From the NCBI GenBank assembly GCA_903863935.1, contig CAIPDV010000030.1, positions 1 through 50,960 of the forward strand: a DNA stretch of 50,960 nt, in the 5' to 3' direction. Of the stretch, positions 35,902 to 44,000 are shown in pieces. Source of the stretch: an uncultured Bacteroidota bacterium (GTDB lineage Bacteria; Bacteroidota; Bacteroidia; JABEUT01). Each line of letters starts with the position of its first letter. Positions within the stretch are counted from its first letter, which is position 1. The notes beneath the pieces were generated by a model that saw only the letters and a program-made list of their open reading frames with translations, ran no database searches and was not told the DNA's origin. Position numbers and translations under genes: made by a program.

Positions 35902-36555
35902 ATGATAACTGCGAAAGGCATACATAAATATTACGGCAAATTACATGTTCTAAAGGGCATTGATCTGGAAGTAAGCAAGGGTGAAGTGGTGTCTATTGTT
36001 GGTACTTCCGGGGCGGGCAAAACCACACTGCTGCACATCCTTGGAACCCTTGACCGTGCCGACCATGGCAGTATTGAAATTAACAACACACCTATACATA
36101 CCCTTAAAGACCGCGAACTATCACGCTTCCGCAACAAACACATTGGCTTCGTATTCCAGTTTCATTATCTTTTACCGGAGTTTACAGCCATTGAGAATGT
36201 GTGCATACCAGGTTTCATTGCTAAAACTCCAACCAATGAGGTCCGCAAAAGGGCAGAAGAGTTGCTGGTGCTGTTGGGTCTGAAAGAAAGACTGGAGCAC
36301 AAACCTTCAGAGCTTTCAGGCGGAGAACAGCAGCGGGTAGCAGTAGCCAGGGCACTCATCAATAACCCATCGGTGGTTTTTGCCGATGAACCCTCTGGTA
36401 ACTTAGATTCGGCAAATGCCAGGGAACTGCATAAATTGTTCTTTCATTTGAGAGATACACTTTCACAAACCTTTGTAATAGCTACCCATAACGAAGAGCT
36501 TGCTGACATGGCCGACAGGAAGATCATCATGAAAGACGGACAAATTCAGTTATAA
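35902..36555 (+). CDS. lolD: LolD-type ABC transporter ATPase
   Basis: This 217-residue ATPase of the LolD/MacB family has Walker A GTSGAGKT at residues 34-41, the Q-loop region [18 protein letters not shown], the ABC signature [15 protein letters not shown] and Walker [13 protein letters not shown] followed by the H-loop IATHNEE. LolD drives release of lipoproteins from the inner membrane to LolA. No LolC/E permease gene is adjacent, which is common in Bacteroidota. The stop codon lies within a 27-base inverted-repeat arm. Confidence 0.88.
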   Translation: MITAKGIHKYYGKLHVLKGIDLEVSKGEVVSIVGTSGAGKTTLLHILGTLDRADHGSIEINNTPIHTLKDRELSRFRNKHIGFVFQFHYLLPEFTAIENVCIPGFIAKTPTNEVRKRAEELLVLLGLKERLEHKPSELSGGEQQRVAVARALINNPSVVFADEPSGNLDSANARELHKLFFHLRDTLSQTFVIATHNEELADMADRKIIMKDGQIQL

Positions 36556-36630
36556 GTTATGAGTTATAAGTTATAACCTTTAAGTCTTAACCCAATATGG
36601 ATAATAACTTATAACTCATAACTTATAACT
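36548..36630. terminator. Perfect 27-bp inverted repeat between convergent genes
   Basis: The left arm, 36548-36574, and right arm, 36604-36630, are exact reverse complements (AGTTATAAGTTATGAGTTAT onward) with a 29-base loop. The lolD stop lies in the left arm and the stop of the convergent gene lies in the right arm. It can form a stable hairpin on either strand, so a bidirectional terminator or mRNA 3' stabiliser is the likely role. There is no pure T-run. Confidence 0.7.
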
Positions 36631-37720
36631 ATTCAGTGGGGAGTTGCTTCGCGTTCCCGTCTTTATCTATAATGTAGAATATCTTTTTAGGTTTTGGAAT
36701 TACCTGTTCAGTTCGCAAAGTATATTTAACATCAATGGAATAAGATAATTGAACAACTGGTTCAGTTATTACCGGGTTAAGAATAATATCATAACTGTCA
36801 TAATCAACCTGATTGTAATACCTCGAAATTGGTTTGGTGGTTTCATTTACAAAAGGCTGGTCAGAAGGTTTTTTTCTTAGCGAAGCGAAAGAAGGCCTTG
36901 TAAATGCCGAGTAGCTGTAGTATCGGGTTTCAGGAAAAATAGTGGTAAAGTTGTCAGCCAATGTTTTTTTCAGGGTATCTAATTCAAAGCCTATCAGCTC
37001 ATATTGCCTCACCCGGGCTTTTACTTCCAACAGGCACTTGTAGCGCAAACTGTCAATCAGTTTTTGGGCATTAGGAAGGAAGTAATCCACTTTAACAAGG
37101 TCATATATCTCTGCGGCAGCAGCGGCAGTTATAATACCATCAAGTGCTGAAGACTTTTTAAAACGTATATAGATGTTTTTCTCAAGCTCAAACCCTTCAG
37201 GAACCTCGTTATATTTCTTACTGAATATCTTTTTGTCCGACTGATACCCATACTTGGGTACAAAGGAAATCATGTCTGTTTTAATGTCTGAGGTATCAAT
37301 ATTGAGCTTCTCCAGGTTCCGTTTAAACTCATTAATGGTACTGTTCATAGTCGAGTCTGTTGACTTAGCCGTTAACCCTACCTGAAGGATGTTAAAAACA
37401 GCTACATAATTGGTTGCTACAGCATTCATCAATCCATTTATTTTAATTGAAAAGGAGTTGTCGTCCGGAACGGCAGTAGTGGCAGGTTCCCTGTTAGGGA
37501 GATTGTTTTGCGGGTAATTGTACTGGTAATTGTTCATGTTAGCCGATACATTGTATTGGGTATTAGCCATGTCCCGGTTAGCATATTCTGCGTTCGACAA
37601 GGAAAGTGTTGAATTGCCGGCGGCAGGAGCTGCATATATATTGTTGCCAACGTTCTGGGCATTCAAATTGGCGGCAAAAAAGGCAAGTAAGCCGGTGAAA
37701 AGGATTTTGTTGATATTCAT
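36629..37720 (-). CDS. SIMPL (DUF541)-like secreted protein
   Basis: The 363-residue product has a signal peptide ending NLNAQ and an Asn/Gln/Tyr-rich N-terminal segment (residues 22-75). A SIMPL-like domain follows, including FSIKINGLMNAVATNYVAVF, LEKLNIDTSDIKTDMISFVP and a late stretch VVQLSYSIDVKYTL. SIMPL/DUF541 proteins are periplasmic or outer-membrane, of unclear function. The mature N-terminus QNVGNNIYAAPAAGNSTLSL resembles that of the divergently encoded protein at 38844. A near-consensus GATATTTG lies upstream. Confidence 0.65.
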   Translation of the reverse strand: MNINKILFTGLLAFFAANLNAQNVGNNIYAAPAAGNSTLSLSNAEYANRDMANTQYNVSANMNNYQYNYPQNNLPNREPATTAVPDDNSFSIKINGLMNAVATNYVAVFNILQVGLTAKSTDSTMNSTINEFKRNLEKLNIDTSDIKTDMISFVPKYGYQSDKKIFSKKYNEVPEGFELEKNIYIRFKKSSALDGIITAAAAAEIYDLVKVDYFLPNAQKLIDSLRYKCLLEVKARVRQYELIGFELDTLKKTLADNFTTIFPETRYYSYSAFTRPSFASLRKKPSDQPFVNETTKPISRYYNQVDYDSYDIILNPVITEPVVQLSYSIDVKYTLRTEQVIPKPKKIFYIIDKDGNAKQLPTE

Positions 37721-37873
37721 AAATCAGGTATTAAAAATTAGAAATAAAATGAATTGGGTCAAATATCAATCGGAGACATGGGTGAATCCAAATTTTTTTG
37801 ATGCACATCTATTGCAAAATATTTTTCAACTTTGCATAATGCTTATGTAAAGGAAAATAGCTACTAACCACCC

Positions 37874-37881
37874 TATATTTG
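37874..37881 (+). promoter_or_regulatory. -7 element for the two-gene unit at 37891
   Basis: TATATTTG matches TAnnTTTG, with 9 bases before the ATG at 37891. A very short leader is predicted. Confidence 0.5.
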
Positions 37882-37890
37882 TAATGCCGG

Positions 37891-38847
37891 ATGCATCCTG
37901 AAAGAATCTATTTTGAAAAACTGAAACAGGAGATATCTGGTAAGTACAGGGTTAAAAATCCGGGTATACCTGAAAATCTGAGTGAATGGAACGGAAAAGC
38001 CATTGAAGGTTTCCAGAATGATTTGCAACAAGAAGTTAAAAGCGCAATAAGTGTTAGATGGTTCTACAATCATATTAAAGCAGACAATGAAGACAAAATA
38101 CCCAGAACCGATGTTCTCGACCTGTTATGCAGATATGTGGGCTATTCCGGCTGGGCAGAGTTTATGGCTAAAAAGAAAGGGGATGGTCTTGAAGTTAGTG
38201 TGCCAGAGGTTAAAAATGAAAAGGGTACTAAAAAAATAAACCCTAAAATACTTATGATTCCTGCGTTTGTAATAGTCTTTTTATTTGCCGGTTGGATTAT
38301 CATCAATCGGTCGGGTGATAATTTATATAAGTTCTGCCTGGTTGATTCCGATACCCAGACTCCCATTAAAAACGCTAAAATTGAGATCAAACTATTTAAA
38401 GATAAAGAATCCCCACAAACAGTACTTTGCGATTCCAACGGGTGTTTTATATTGAATTCCCTACCGGGGAAGGTAAGGTTTGTTGTGAATGCTCAATATT
38501 ATCAGCCAGATACCATAACAAGAACGCTCCCCAACCATCCTATTTCAGAGTCCATAATGCTTAAACCTGACGACTATGCTTTGATGATAAGTATATTCTC
38601 CCATTCAGATGTTCAGGATTGGGAAAAGAGAAAGAAAGAACTTGAAGCCATGTTTACCGATGATGCAATGATTTTCCAGGTTGACCCAATAAATAAAAGA
38701 GCAATGGAAATATTTAATAAGGATGAATTTATTGGTAAGCTAACCGTACCGCTTTCCAGCTTAAAGAATATAGAAGTGACTGAGACGTGGTATAAAGGCA
38801 AGCAGATCTCAGGATTAAGATTTATTCAAAAAGAAGACACTAAATGA
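37891..38847 (+). CDS. Single-pass membrane protein with a carboxypeptidase-regulatory-like domain
   Basis: This 318-residue protein has three parts. Residues 1-93 are a cytoplasmic helical domain (SVRWFYNHIKADNEDKIPRT, then DVLDLLCRYVGYSGWAEF) that I remember heading many Bacteroidota membrane proteins without a defined role. One transmembrane helix follows at about 117-138. Residues 145-218 form an extracytoplasmic domain like the carboxypeptidase regulatory fold (LVDSDTQTPIKNAKIEIKLF, then CDSNGCFILNSLPGKVRFVV). The last 90 residues are an unidentified alpha/beta segment. The stop overlaps the next gene (ATGA at 38844-38847). It may be a transmembrane signalling protein. Confidence 0.7.
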   Translation: MHPERIYFEKLKQEISGKYRVKNPGIPENLSEWNGKAIEGFQNDLQQEVKSAISVRWFYNHIKADNEDKIPRTDVLDLLCRYVGYSGWAEFMAKKKGDGLEVSVPEVKNEKGTKKINPKILMIPAFVIVFLFAGWIIINRSGDNLYKFCLVDSDTQTPIKNAKIEIKLFKDKESPQTVLCDSNGCFILNSLPGKVRFVVNAQYYQPDTITRTLPNHPISESIMLKPDDYALMISIFSHSDVQDWEKRKKELEAMFTDDAMIFQVDPINKRAMEIFNKDEFIGKLTVPLSSLKNIEVTETWYKGKQISGLRFIQKEDTK

Positions 38848-39473
38848 CCATAAAACATTTCAATATGAAAAGCCTATTAATAATTATTGCCTTTCTTATT
38901 CCATTTTTAGGAATCGGGCAAAATGTTGGTATAAACACGCAATCAATGCCTGCACCGGCTGCTTCGAACACCAATCTTGACTTATCCGGCTATTCAGCTA
39001 TGGAGATGAGAACTACCTTTATGGCAAGTTCATTGAGTCAGCAACAAATAAATACCTTTCAGGAACGCAGCATTCAAAAATTGAAGGACTTTTATAATTA
39101 CCTTTCTATTATCTCAAACCCAAAATTCAATAAAAGGCTTAGAGAAAATTCAAAAAATCAGGCAAAGCAACTTTTTTATGGAACAGATTGTAAGGTTGAT
39201 GGAAAACTGGCAACAACCTATATAGATAGTTGCTTTAGCCTGGCAGGCGGGGTAGAGTGGAAGGCGACTGATATTATTGTAAAAAAAGATATGAGCCCGG
39301 ACGTGAGTGATACTTCAGCCGGTATGTATCATGGAGAATTGTCCTTTAAAGTTGTTGTAAATTCAATAGAATCAGGCACAAAGGTAGCCCAAATCATACT
39401 CTCAAAGAGCGAAAAAATGTTTGGAGAAACGAAGCGGGAAGTATGGTCCGTTTTTATTTGTTCGATAGAGTAA
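38844..39473 (+). CDS. Secreted hypothetical protein coupled to the upstream membrane protein
   Basis: This 209-residue protein has a signal peptide (SLLIIIAFLIPFLGIGQ). The mature sequence begins QNVGINTQSMPAPAASNTNL and continues helical, with Cys pairs near residues 113 and 128. No catalytic motif is recognised. Translation starts within the upstream stop (ATGA); a second ATG at 38865 is also possible. The mature N-terminus echoes that of the SIMPL-like protein, suggesting a shared partner or processing. Confidence 0.7.
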   Translation: MTIKHFNMKSLLIIIAFLIPFLGIGQNVGINTQSMPAPAASNTNLDLSGYSAMEMRTTFMASSLSQQQINTFQERSIQKLKDFYNYLSIISNPKFNKRLRENSKNQAKQLFYGTDCKVDGKLATTYIDSCFSLAGGVEWKATDIIVKKDMSPDVSDTSAGMYHGELSFKVVVNSIESGTKVAQIILSKSEKMFGETKREVWSVFICSIE

Positions 39474-39508
39474 AGTATTCTTATTTCTCTTGGAGAGGAG
39501 AAAATAAA

Positions 39509-39516
39509 TATATTTG
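39509..39516 (+). promoter_or_regulatory. -7 element for the tRNA pair
   Basis: TATATTTG matches TAnnTTTG, with a TTG at 39490-39492 sixteen bases upstream as a possible -33 box. It lies 33 bases before tRNA-Gly. Confidence 0.5.
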
Positions 39517-39549
39517 CAGCCCCAAAAGTTCATTTGATAGTTAAATAAT

Positions 39550-39622
39550 GCGAAAGTAGCTCAGTTGGTAGAGCGCAACCTTGCCAAGGTTGAGGTCGCG
39601 GGTTCGAGACCCGTCTTTCGCT
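39550..39622 (+). tRNA. tRNA-Gly (anticodon GCC)
   Basis: A 73-nt cloverleaf: acceptor GCGAAAG/CTTTCGC with discriminator T, D-arm AGCTCAGTTGGTAGAGC, anticodon GCC at 39583-39585 and T-arm GCGGGTTCGAGACCCGT. CCA is not encoded. Confidence 0.97.
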
Positions 39623-39703
39623 CTTTCGTCCGCCATTATGCATGTATGGCGGCCTATTAGTAACTTCTGAATGTATTCTTCAGTGTTACAAGTAGTTCTT
39701 TTT

Positions 39704-39788
39704 GCCCTGGTGGTGGAATTGGTAGACACGCAGGACTTAAAATCCTGTAAACATTGCGTTTGTGCGGGTTCAAGTCCCGCCCGGGGTA
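39704..39788 (+). tRNA. tRNA-Leu (anticodon UAA)
   Basis: An 85-nt class II tRNA: acceptor GCCCTGG/CCGGGGT with discriminator A, anticodon stem CAGGA/TCCTG, anticodon TAA at 39738-39740, a long variable arm and T-arm GCGGGTTCAAGTCCCGC. CCA is not encoded. Accessory genes begin downstream. Confidence 0.97.
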
Positions 39789-39849
39789 CTTTGGTAATCA
39801 AGACTTTAAGCACTAATCCCCAAACAGGGTGCGCCCCCTGAAAAACGCA

Positions 39850-39873
39850 GGTGTGCAATATTGGTGTGCAATA
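39850..39873 (+). repeat. Short direct repeat downstream of tRNA-Leu
   Basis: GGTGTGCAATA occurs twice with a 13-base period, at 39850-39860 and 39863-39873. It lies about 60 bases from tRNA-Leu, at the left edge of the accessory segment. It could be a recombinase site or chance. Confidence 0.4.
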
Positions 39874-40038
39874 ATTTCTTCATTTAGACTGCGATTTTCC
39901 CGAGTAAATCACTTCACGTGCCTTTTTACTTGTAACCTCATTTCAAAATATTCTTTCATCAAGAACAAACTTCATAAGTATAATATTTTCCTATCTTTAA
40001 CAGCCATATTATGCTATTGAGATAGTTAAAATAGAATT

Positions 40039-41067
40039 ATGGACTTTGACACAGTACTTAAACATCTTCAAGACTGGACAAACAAAGTTCCATTGGTGAT
40101 ACTTGGAAGCGGTGCATCTATCCCATTCAACCTGCCTTCAATGCGGACATTAGGCGATCATCTGAAAAAATCAATTTCATTTTCCGATTCTGATGACCAG
40201 CAACAATTTGATGAATTCATAACTCTTCTTGATAAGCATAAGGACTTGGAAGTAGCTCTGCATGAATTACACATCCGACAAAATGTTCTCAATGAGATTA
40301 TTCTCAAAACATGGGAATTAGTAAATAAACATGACCTTGATGCATACGACCAATTTATAAACAACAAAATCGAGTATCCGTTGGCAGAGTTGACAAAGTA
40401 TCTTATTTATCCAACAGAAAAGAAGCTATCAATAATTACAACTAATTATGATAGGCTTGCAGAATATGCTGCAAGTATTGCAGGGGCTTATATTTGTAAT
40501 GGCTTTGCTCAAAACTATTTGGGGCATTTTACAAATCAAATTCATCAAAATAATCTCAAAGGATTAAAGGGTTATAACGGACAAGTAAATATTTGGAAAG
40601 TTCATGGATCTTTAGACTGGTTCAAAACCCAACAAGAATATAATATTCAACTTCCATTACGACATACAATTCCAACCGATTTGAAGCCATCAATAGTAAC
40701 CCCGGGACTATCTAAATATTTTGAAACACAATTAGAACCTTTCAGAACAATTCTTACACAAGCCGATAGCGAAATTGAAAATGCAAATGGATTTTTATGT
40801 ATTGGTTATGGGTTCAACGATATTCATGTTCAGCCAAAACTGCTCACTCAAATTAAAGCCAACAAACCCATAATTGTAATAGCCAAGGAGATTACACCCA
40901 AAACAAAGAATGCAATCATAGATAATAATTGCAAATCGTATATTCTAATTGAAGAAGTAAACACAACCGACACTCGCCTCTATTCATCATTCCTCTCAAC
41001 ACCAATGATTATTCCTAATGTAAGTTACTGGACATTAGCAGAATATCTTAAACTTATTAAATCCTAA
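40039..41067 (+). CDS. SIR2-domain protein of a Sir2-HerA defence pair
   Basis: This 342-residue SIR2-like protein has the nucleotide-binding loop GSGAS at residues 23-27, TTNYDR at 134-139 (Asn136), KVHGSLDW with probable catalytic His189, and GYGFND at 256-261. In known bacterial Sir2-HerA systems the Sir2 subunit degrades NAD+ after phage sensing and assembles on a HerA hexamer. The HerA-type gene starts 4 bases after its stop. A near-consensus TATCTTTA lies at 39992-39999. Active-site residues look intact. AT-rich and following a tRNA gene, the pair was probably acquired. Confidence 0.88.
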   Translation: MDFDTVLKHLQDWTNKVPLVILGSGASIPFNLPSMRTLGDHLKKSISFSDSDDQQQFDEFITLLDKHKDLEVALHELHIRQNVLNEIILKTWELVNKHDLDAYDQFINNKIEYPLAELTKYLIYPTEKKLSIITTNYDRLAEYAASIAGAYICNGFAQNYLGHFTNQIHQNNLKGLKGYNGQVNIWKVHGSLDWFKTQQEYNIQLPLRHTIPTDLKPSIVTPGLSKYFETQLEPFRTILTQADSEIENANGFLCIGYGFNDIHVQPKLLTQIKANKPIIVIAKEITPKTKNAIIDNNCKSYILIEEVNTTDTRLYSSFLSTPMIIPNVSYWTLAEYLKLIKS

Positions 41068-41071
41068 TTAC

Positions 41072-44000
41072 ATGGCAATTTTCAAATTTGAAGATAAATC
41101 TTCCATAGGAACAGTTTTCAGTGTTGATACGGCCACACTAATTGTTAAAGTTGACGAACTAGAAAAGTTAAGAAAGCTACAGGTAAATCATTTGGTTGCA
41201 ATTAAAAGTTCAAAAGCGGGCCAGCACCTTATTGGTATTATTAATCGTATTACTCGAAAAGCTGCTGATGAAGAACAACCTACTGGAGATGATTTAGGAT
41301 TAAGTAATTTTCTTTTTACAGAGAATATTTTGAGAGTAAATTTAATTGGAACTTTGCTTGATAAACATGGGGAAAGAGAAAACGTATTTAAAAGAACACT
41401 TGATACTGTTCCTGAAATTGAAGCTCTTTGCTTTCCGATAGATGGAGAGAATATTACAAAGTTTATGCAGACAATTTCAACAAAGGAAAACTATAAAATA
41501 CCTCTTTCAATCGGTAAGTATTCAATAGATGAAAATGCCGAGGCATTTCTAGATGGAGATAAGCTTTTTCAAAGACATGCAGTAATTGTTGGCAGCACCG
41601 GTTCTGGAAAATCATGGTGTGTTGCAAAGTTTATAGAACAAATTGCAAATCTTCCAATGGCAAACTGCATATTATTTGATATTCATGGAGAATATAGCGG
41701 TAAAGGTTTTAAATCTGACGGGATTCAACATTTGCGAGTTGCAAATCCTTCAGACTTGGGAAAAGGTGGAAATCTTGCTAATAATGTTTTGATGTTACCT
41801 TATTGGCTACTTACTTATGAAGAAATGTTAGCTATGCTACTAGACAGAAGCGATAGCAATGCGCCGAACCAAGCAATGCTATTTTCAAAAACAGTTTTTA
41901 ATGAGAAATTGAAATATCTTGAATCTATAAAAGATACGGCGTTTAAAGATAACATCACTATTGACAGTCCAATCCCTTATAAAATTGAGAATATTTTGAG
42001 TGAACTTATTGCTCTTGATGAACAAATGGTTGAGGGGGCAAGGGCGGGAAGTGAAAAGCAAGGACCTTACAATGGCAAATTGACAAGATTTATACAACGA
42101 TTAGAAGCAAAGAGTCAAGACAAACGATTAGGCTTTTTGTTCCAAATTTCGGAGGATGAACTTCAATTGAATTGGATGAATGAATTGTGTTGTCGATTAA
42201 TGCAAGGTTCAGCTCTTAATGCTAAAAAGGCCGGAATTAAAATTATTGACTTTTCAGAAGTACCTTCAGACGTCCTCCCTCTAGTAATAGGGCTAGTAGC
42301 AAGGATTGTTTTCACAGTCCAACAATGGACAGCGAAAGAAAAACAGCACCCAATTTGTTTATTTTGTGATGAAGCACATTTATACATTCCGGAAAGGATG
42401 AACCAAGATGCTGCTTCTGAACTTGGCCTGAAAAGTTTTGAACGAATTGCCAAGGAAGGAAGAAAATACGGAGTAAGCCTTTTTGTGATTAGTCAAAGGC
42501 CTGCAGAAGTAAATAGAACAGTTTTAAGTCAATGTAATAACTTTATTTCATTGCGACTTACAAACGCGGAAGATCAAGCAGTAATTAAACGACTACTTCC
42601 CGACAATTTAGCAGGTCTTACAGAAGTATTACCTATACTTGATATTGGCGAGGCTTTGATTGTCGGTGATGCGTCACTACTTCCTACGGTACAGGGATTA
42701 GATTATGCTTATACTCTCAATGGCTGGATTAAAGGAGTGAATAGCAGCATTACCATACCGAGTTATGATATGGGCGGGGATGGAGATGTACATGGGCCTG
42801 ATGCTGATGTGGCAAGAGATGCCTACGGATTTACCTTGGATTACTATACTGGCGATTATCGTTCCATAGGTGCAAGTAATTTTGAAGCTACTGGCTTACC
42901 AATAACAAGCCTTTACAACGGCAATATTGCAGCTGCCGCATACGCAATTAAGCACCTTAAACCAGGTACTGTTGGTTGGGTATATGCCTATGATCAGTTG
43001 AACCGTTATCGGGGGCAAACAACATGGATTCACCCAGATAGGATGCTTGATAACTGGAGCACAGGACATACAAGCCCTGCAGCAGAAGAAAAAGTTAATT
43101 ACGATGAAAATGGAAATATTTTAACGTATATTCGCCATGGAAATACTGCAGTAGGACCCGAGGCCATGGACAGCTTAAATTATAACTATAAAAAAGGTAC
43201 AAACCAATTAACCAATGTTAGGGATGGTGTGCCTACCGGAAATTACCCAAATGACATAGATGATGAACCAAGCAAACGGAACTACCAATATAATGCCATA
43301 GGGCAACTCGCAAAAGACAGCAGTGGAGATTTGGATACCATTACCTGGAATGTTTACGGAAAGGTTAGAAAGATTGTGAAGCCATCTGCTCTTTTTGGTT
43401 ATAAGGACAGTATTGTTTTTGTATATGACCCCTTGGGCAACAGAATTAAAAAACTTACATACACATCCGTATATTGCCACCTTTGCGCTGCACCTCCTAA
43501 AGTGGATACCATAATATACTCAAGGGATGCCCAGGGAAACGTACTTGCAATGTATAACAGAAACATTGATACCGTTAAATTAAGCGAATGGGATTTGTAT
43601 GGCAGTAAGCGAATAGGAACTTTAGATACTGGTCTTATAATGTATCCTCCAGTTGCTACATCTTACACCAGTACAATTGACAGTACAACAATATATTACT
43701 TGGAAGGGCAAAAACAATATGAACTAACAAACCACTTAGGGAGTGTATTAGCAACAATAAATGACCGTAAACTGGCTGTGGACACAAATCATGATAGTTT
43801 TACTGATTATTATTTATCCAATACAATTCGTGCTGGGGACTACTATCCTGTAGGAATGCCTATTCCGGGTAGGAGGTTTCAGTTATTGCCCGATAGCGAA
43901 TATAAGTTCGGTTATCAAGGTTCTATGAAGGATAACGATATTTATGGGAAAGAAAATGCATTTACTACAAAAAATAGGGAGTTAGACGATAGGTTAGGAA

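Noticed and set aside
39541-39858. Minus-strand open frame with AGLEPAQT- and GSRTRDLNLGK-like text
   Set aside because: It is antisense to tRNA-Gly and tRNA-Leu; this is a well-known false translation of tRNA genes.
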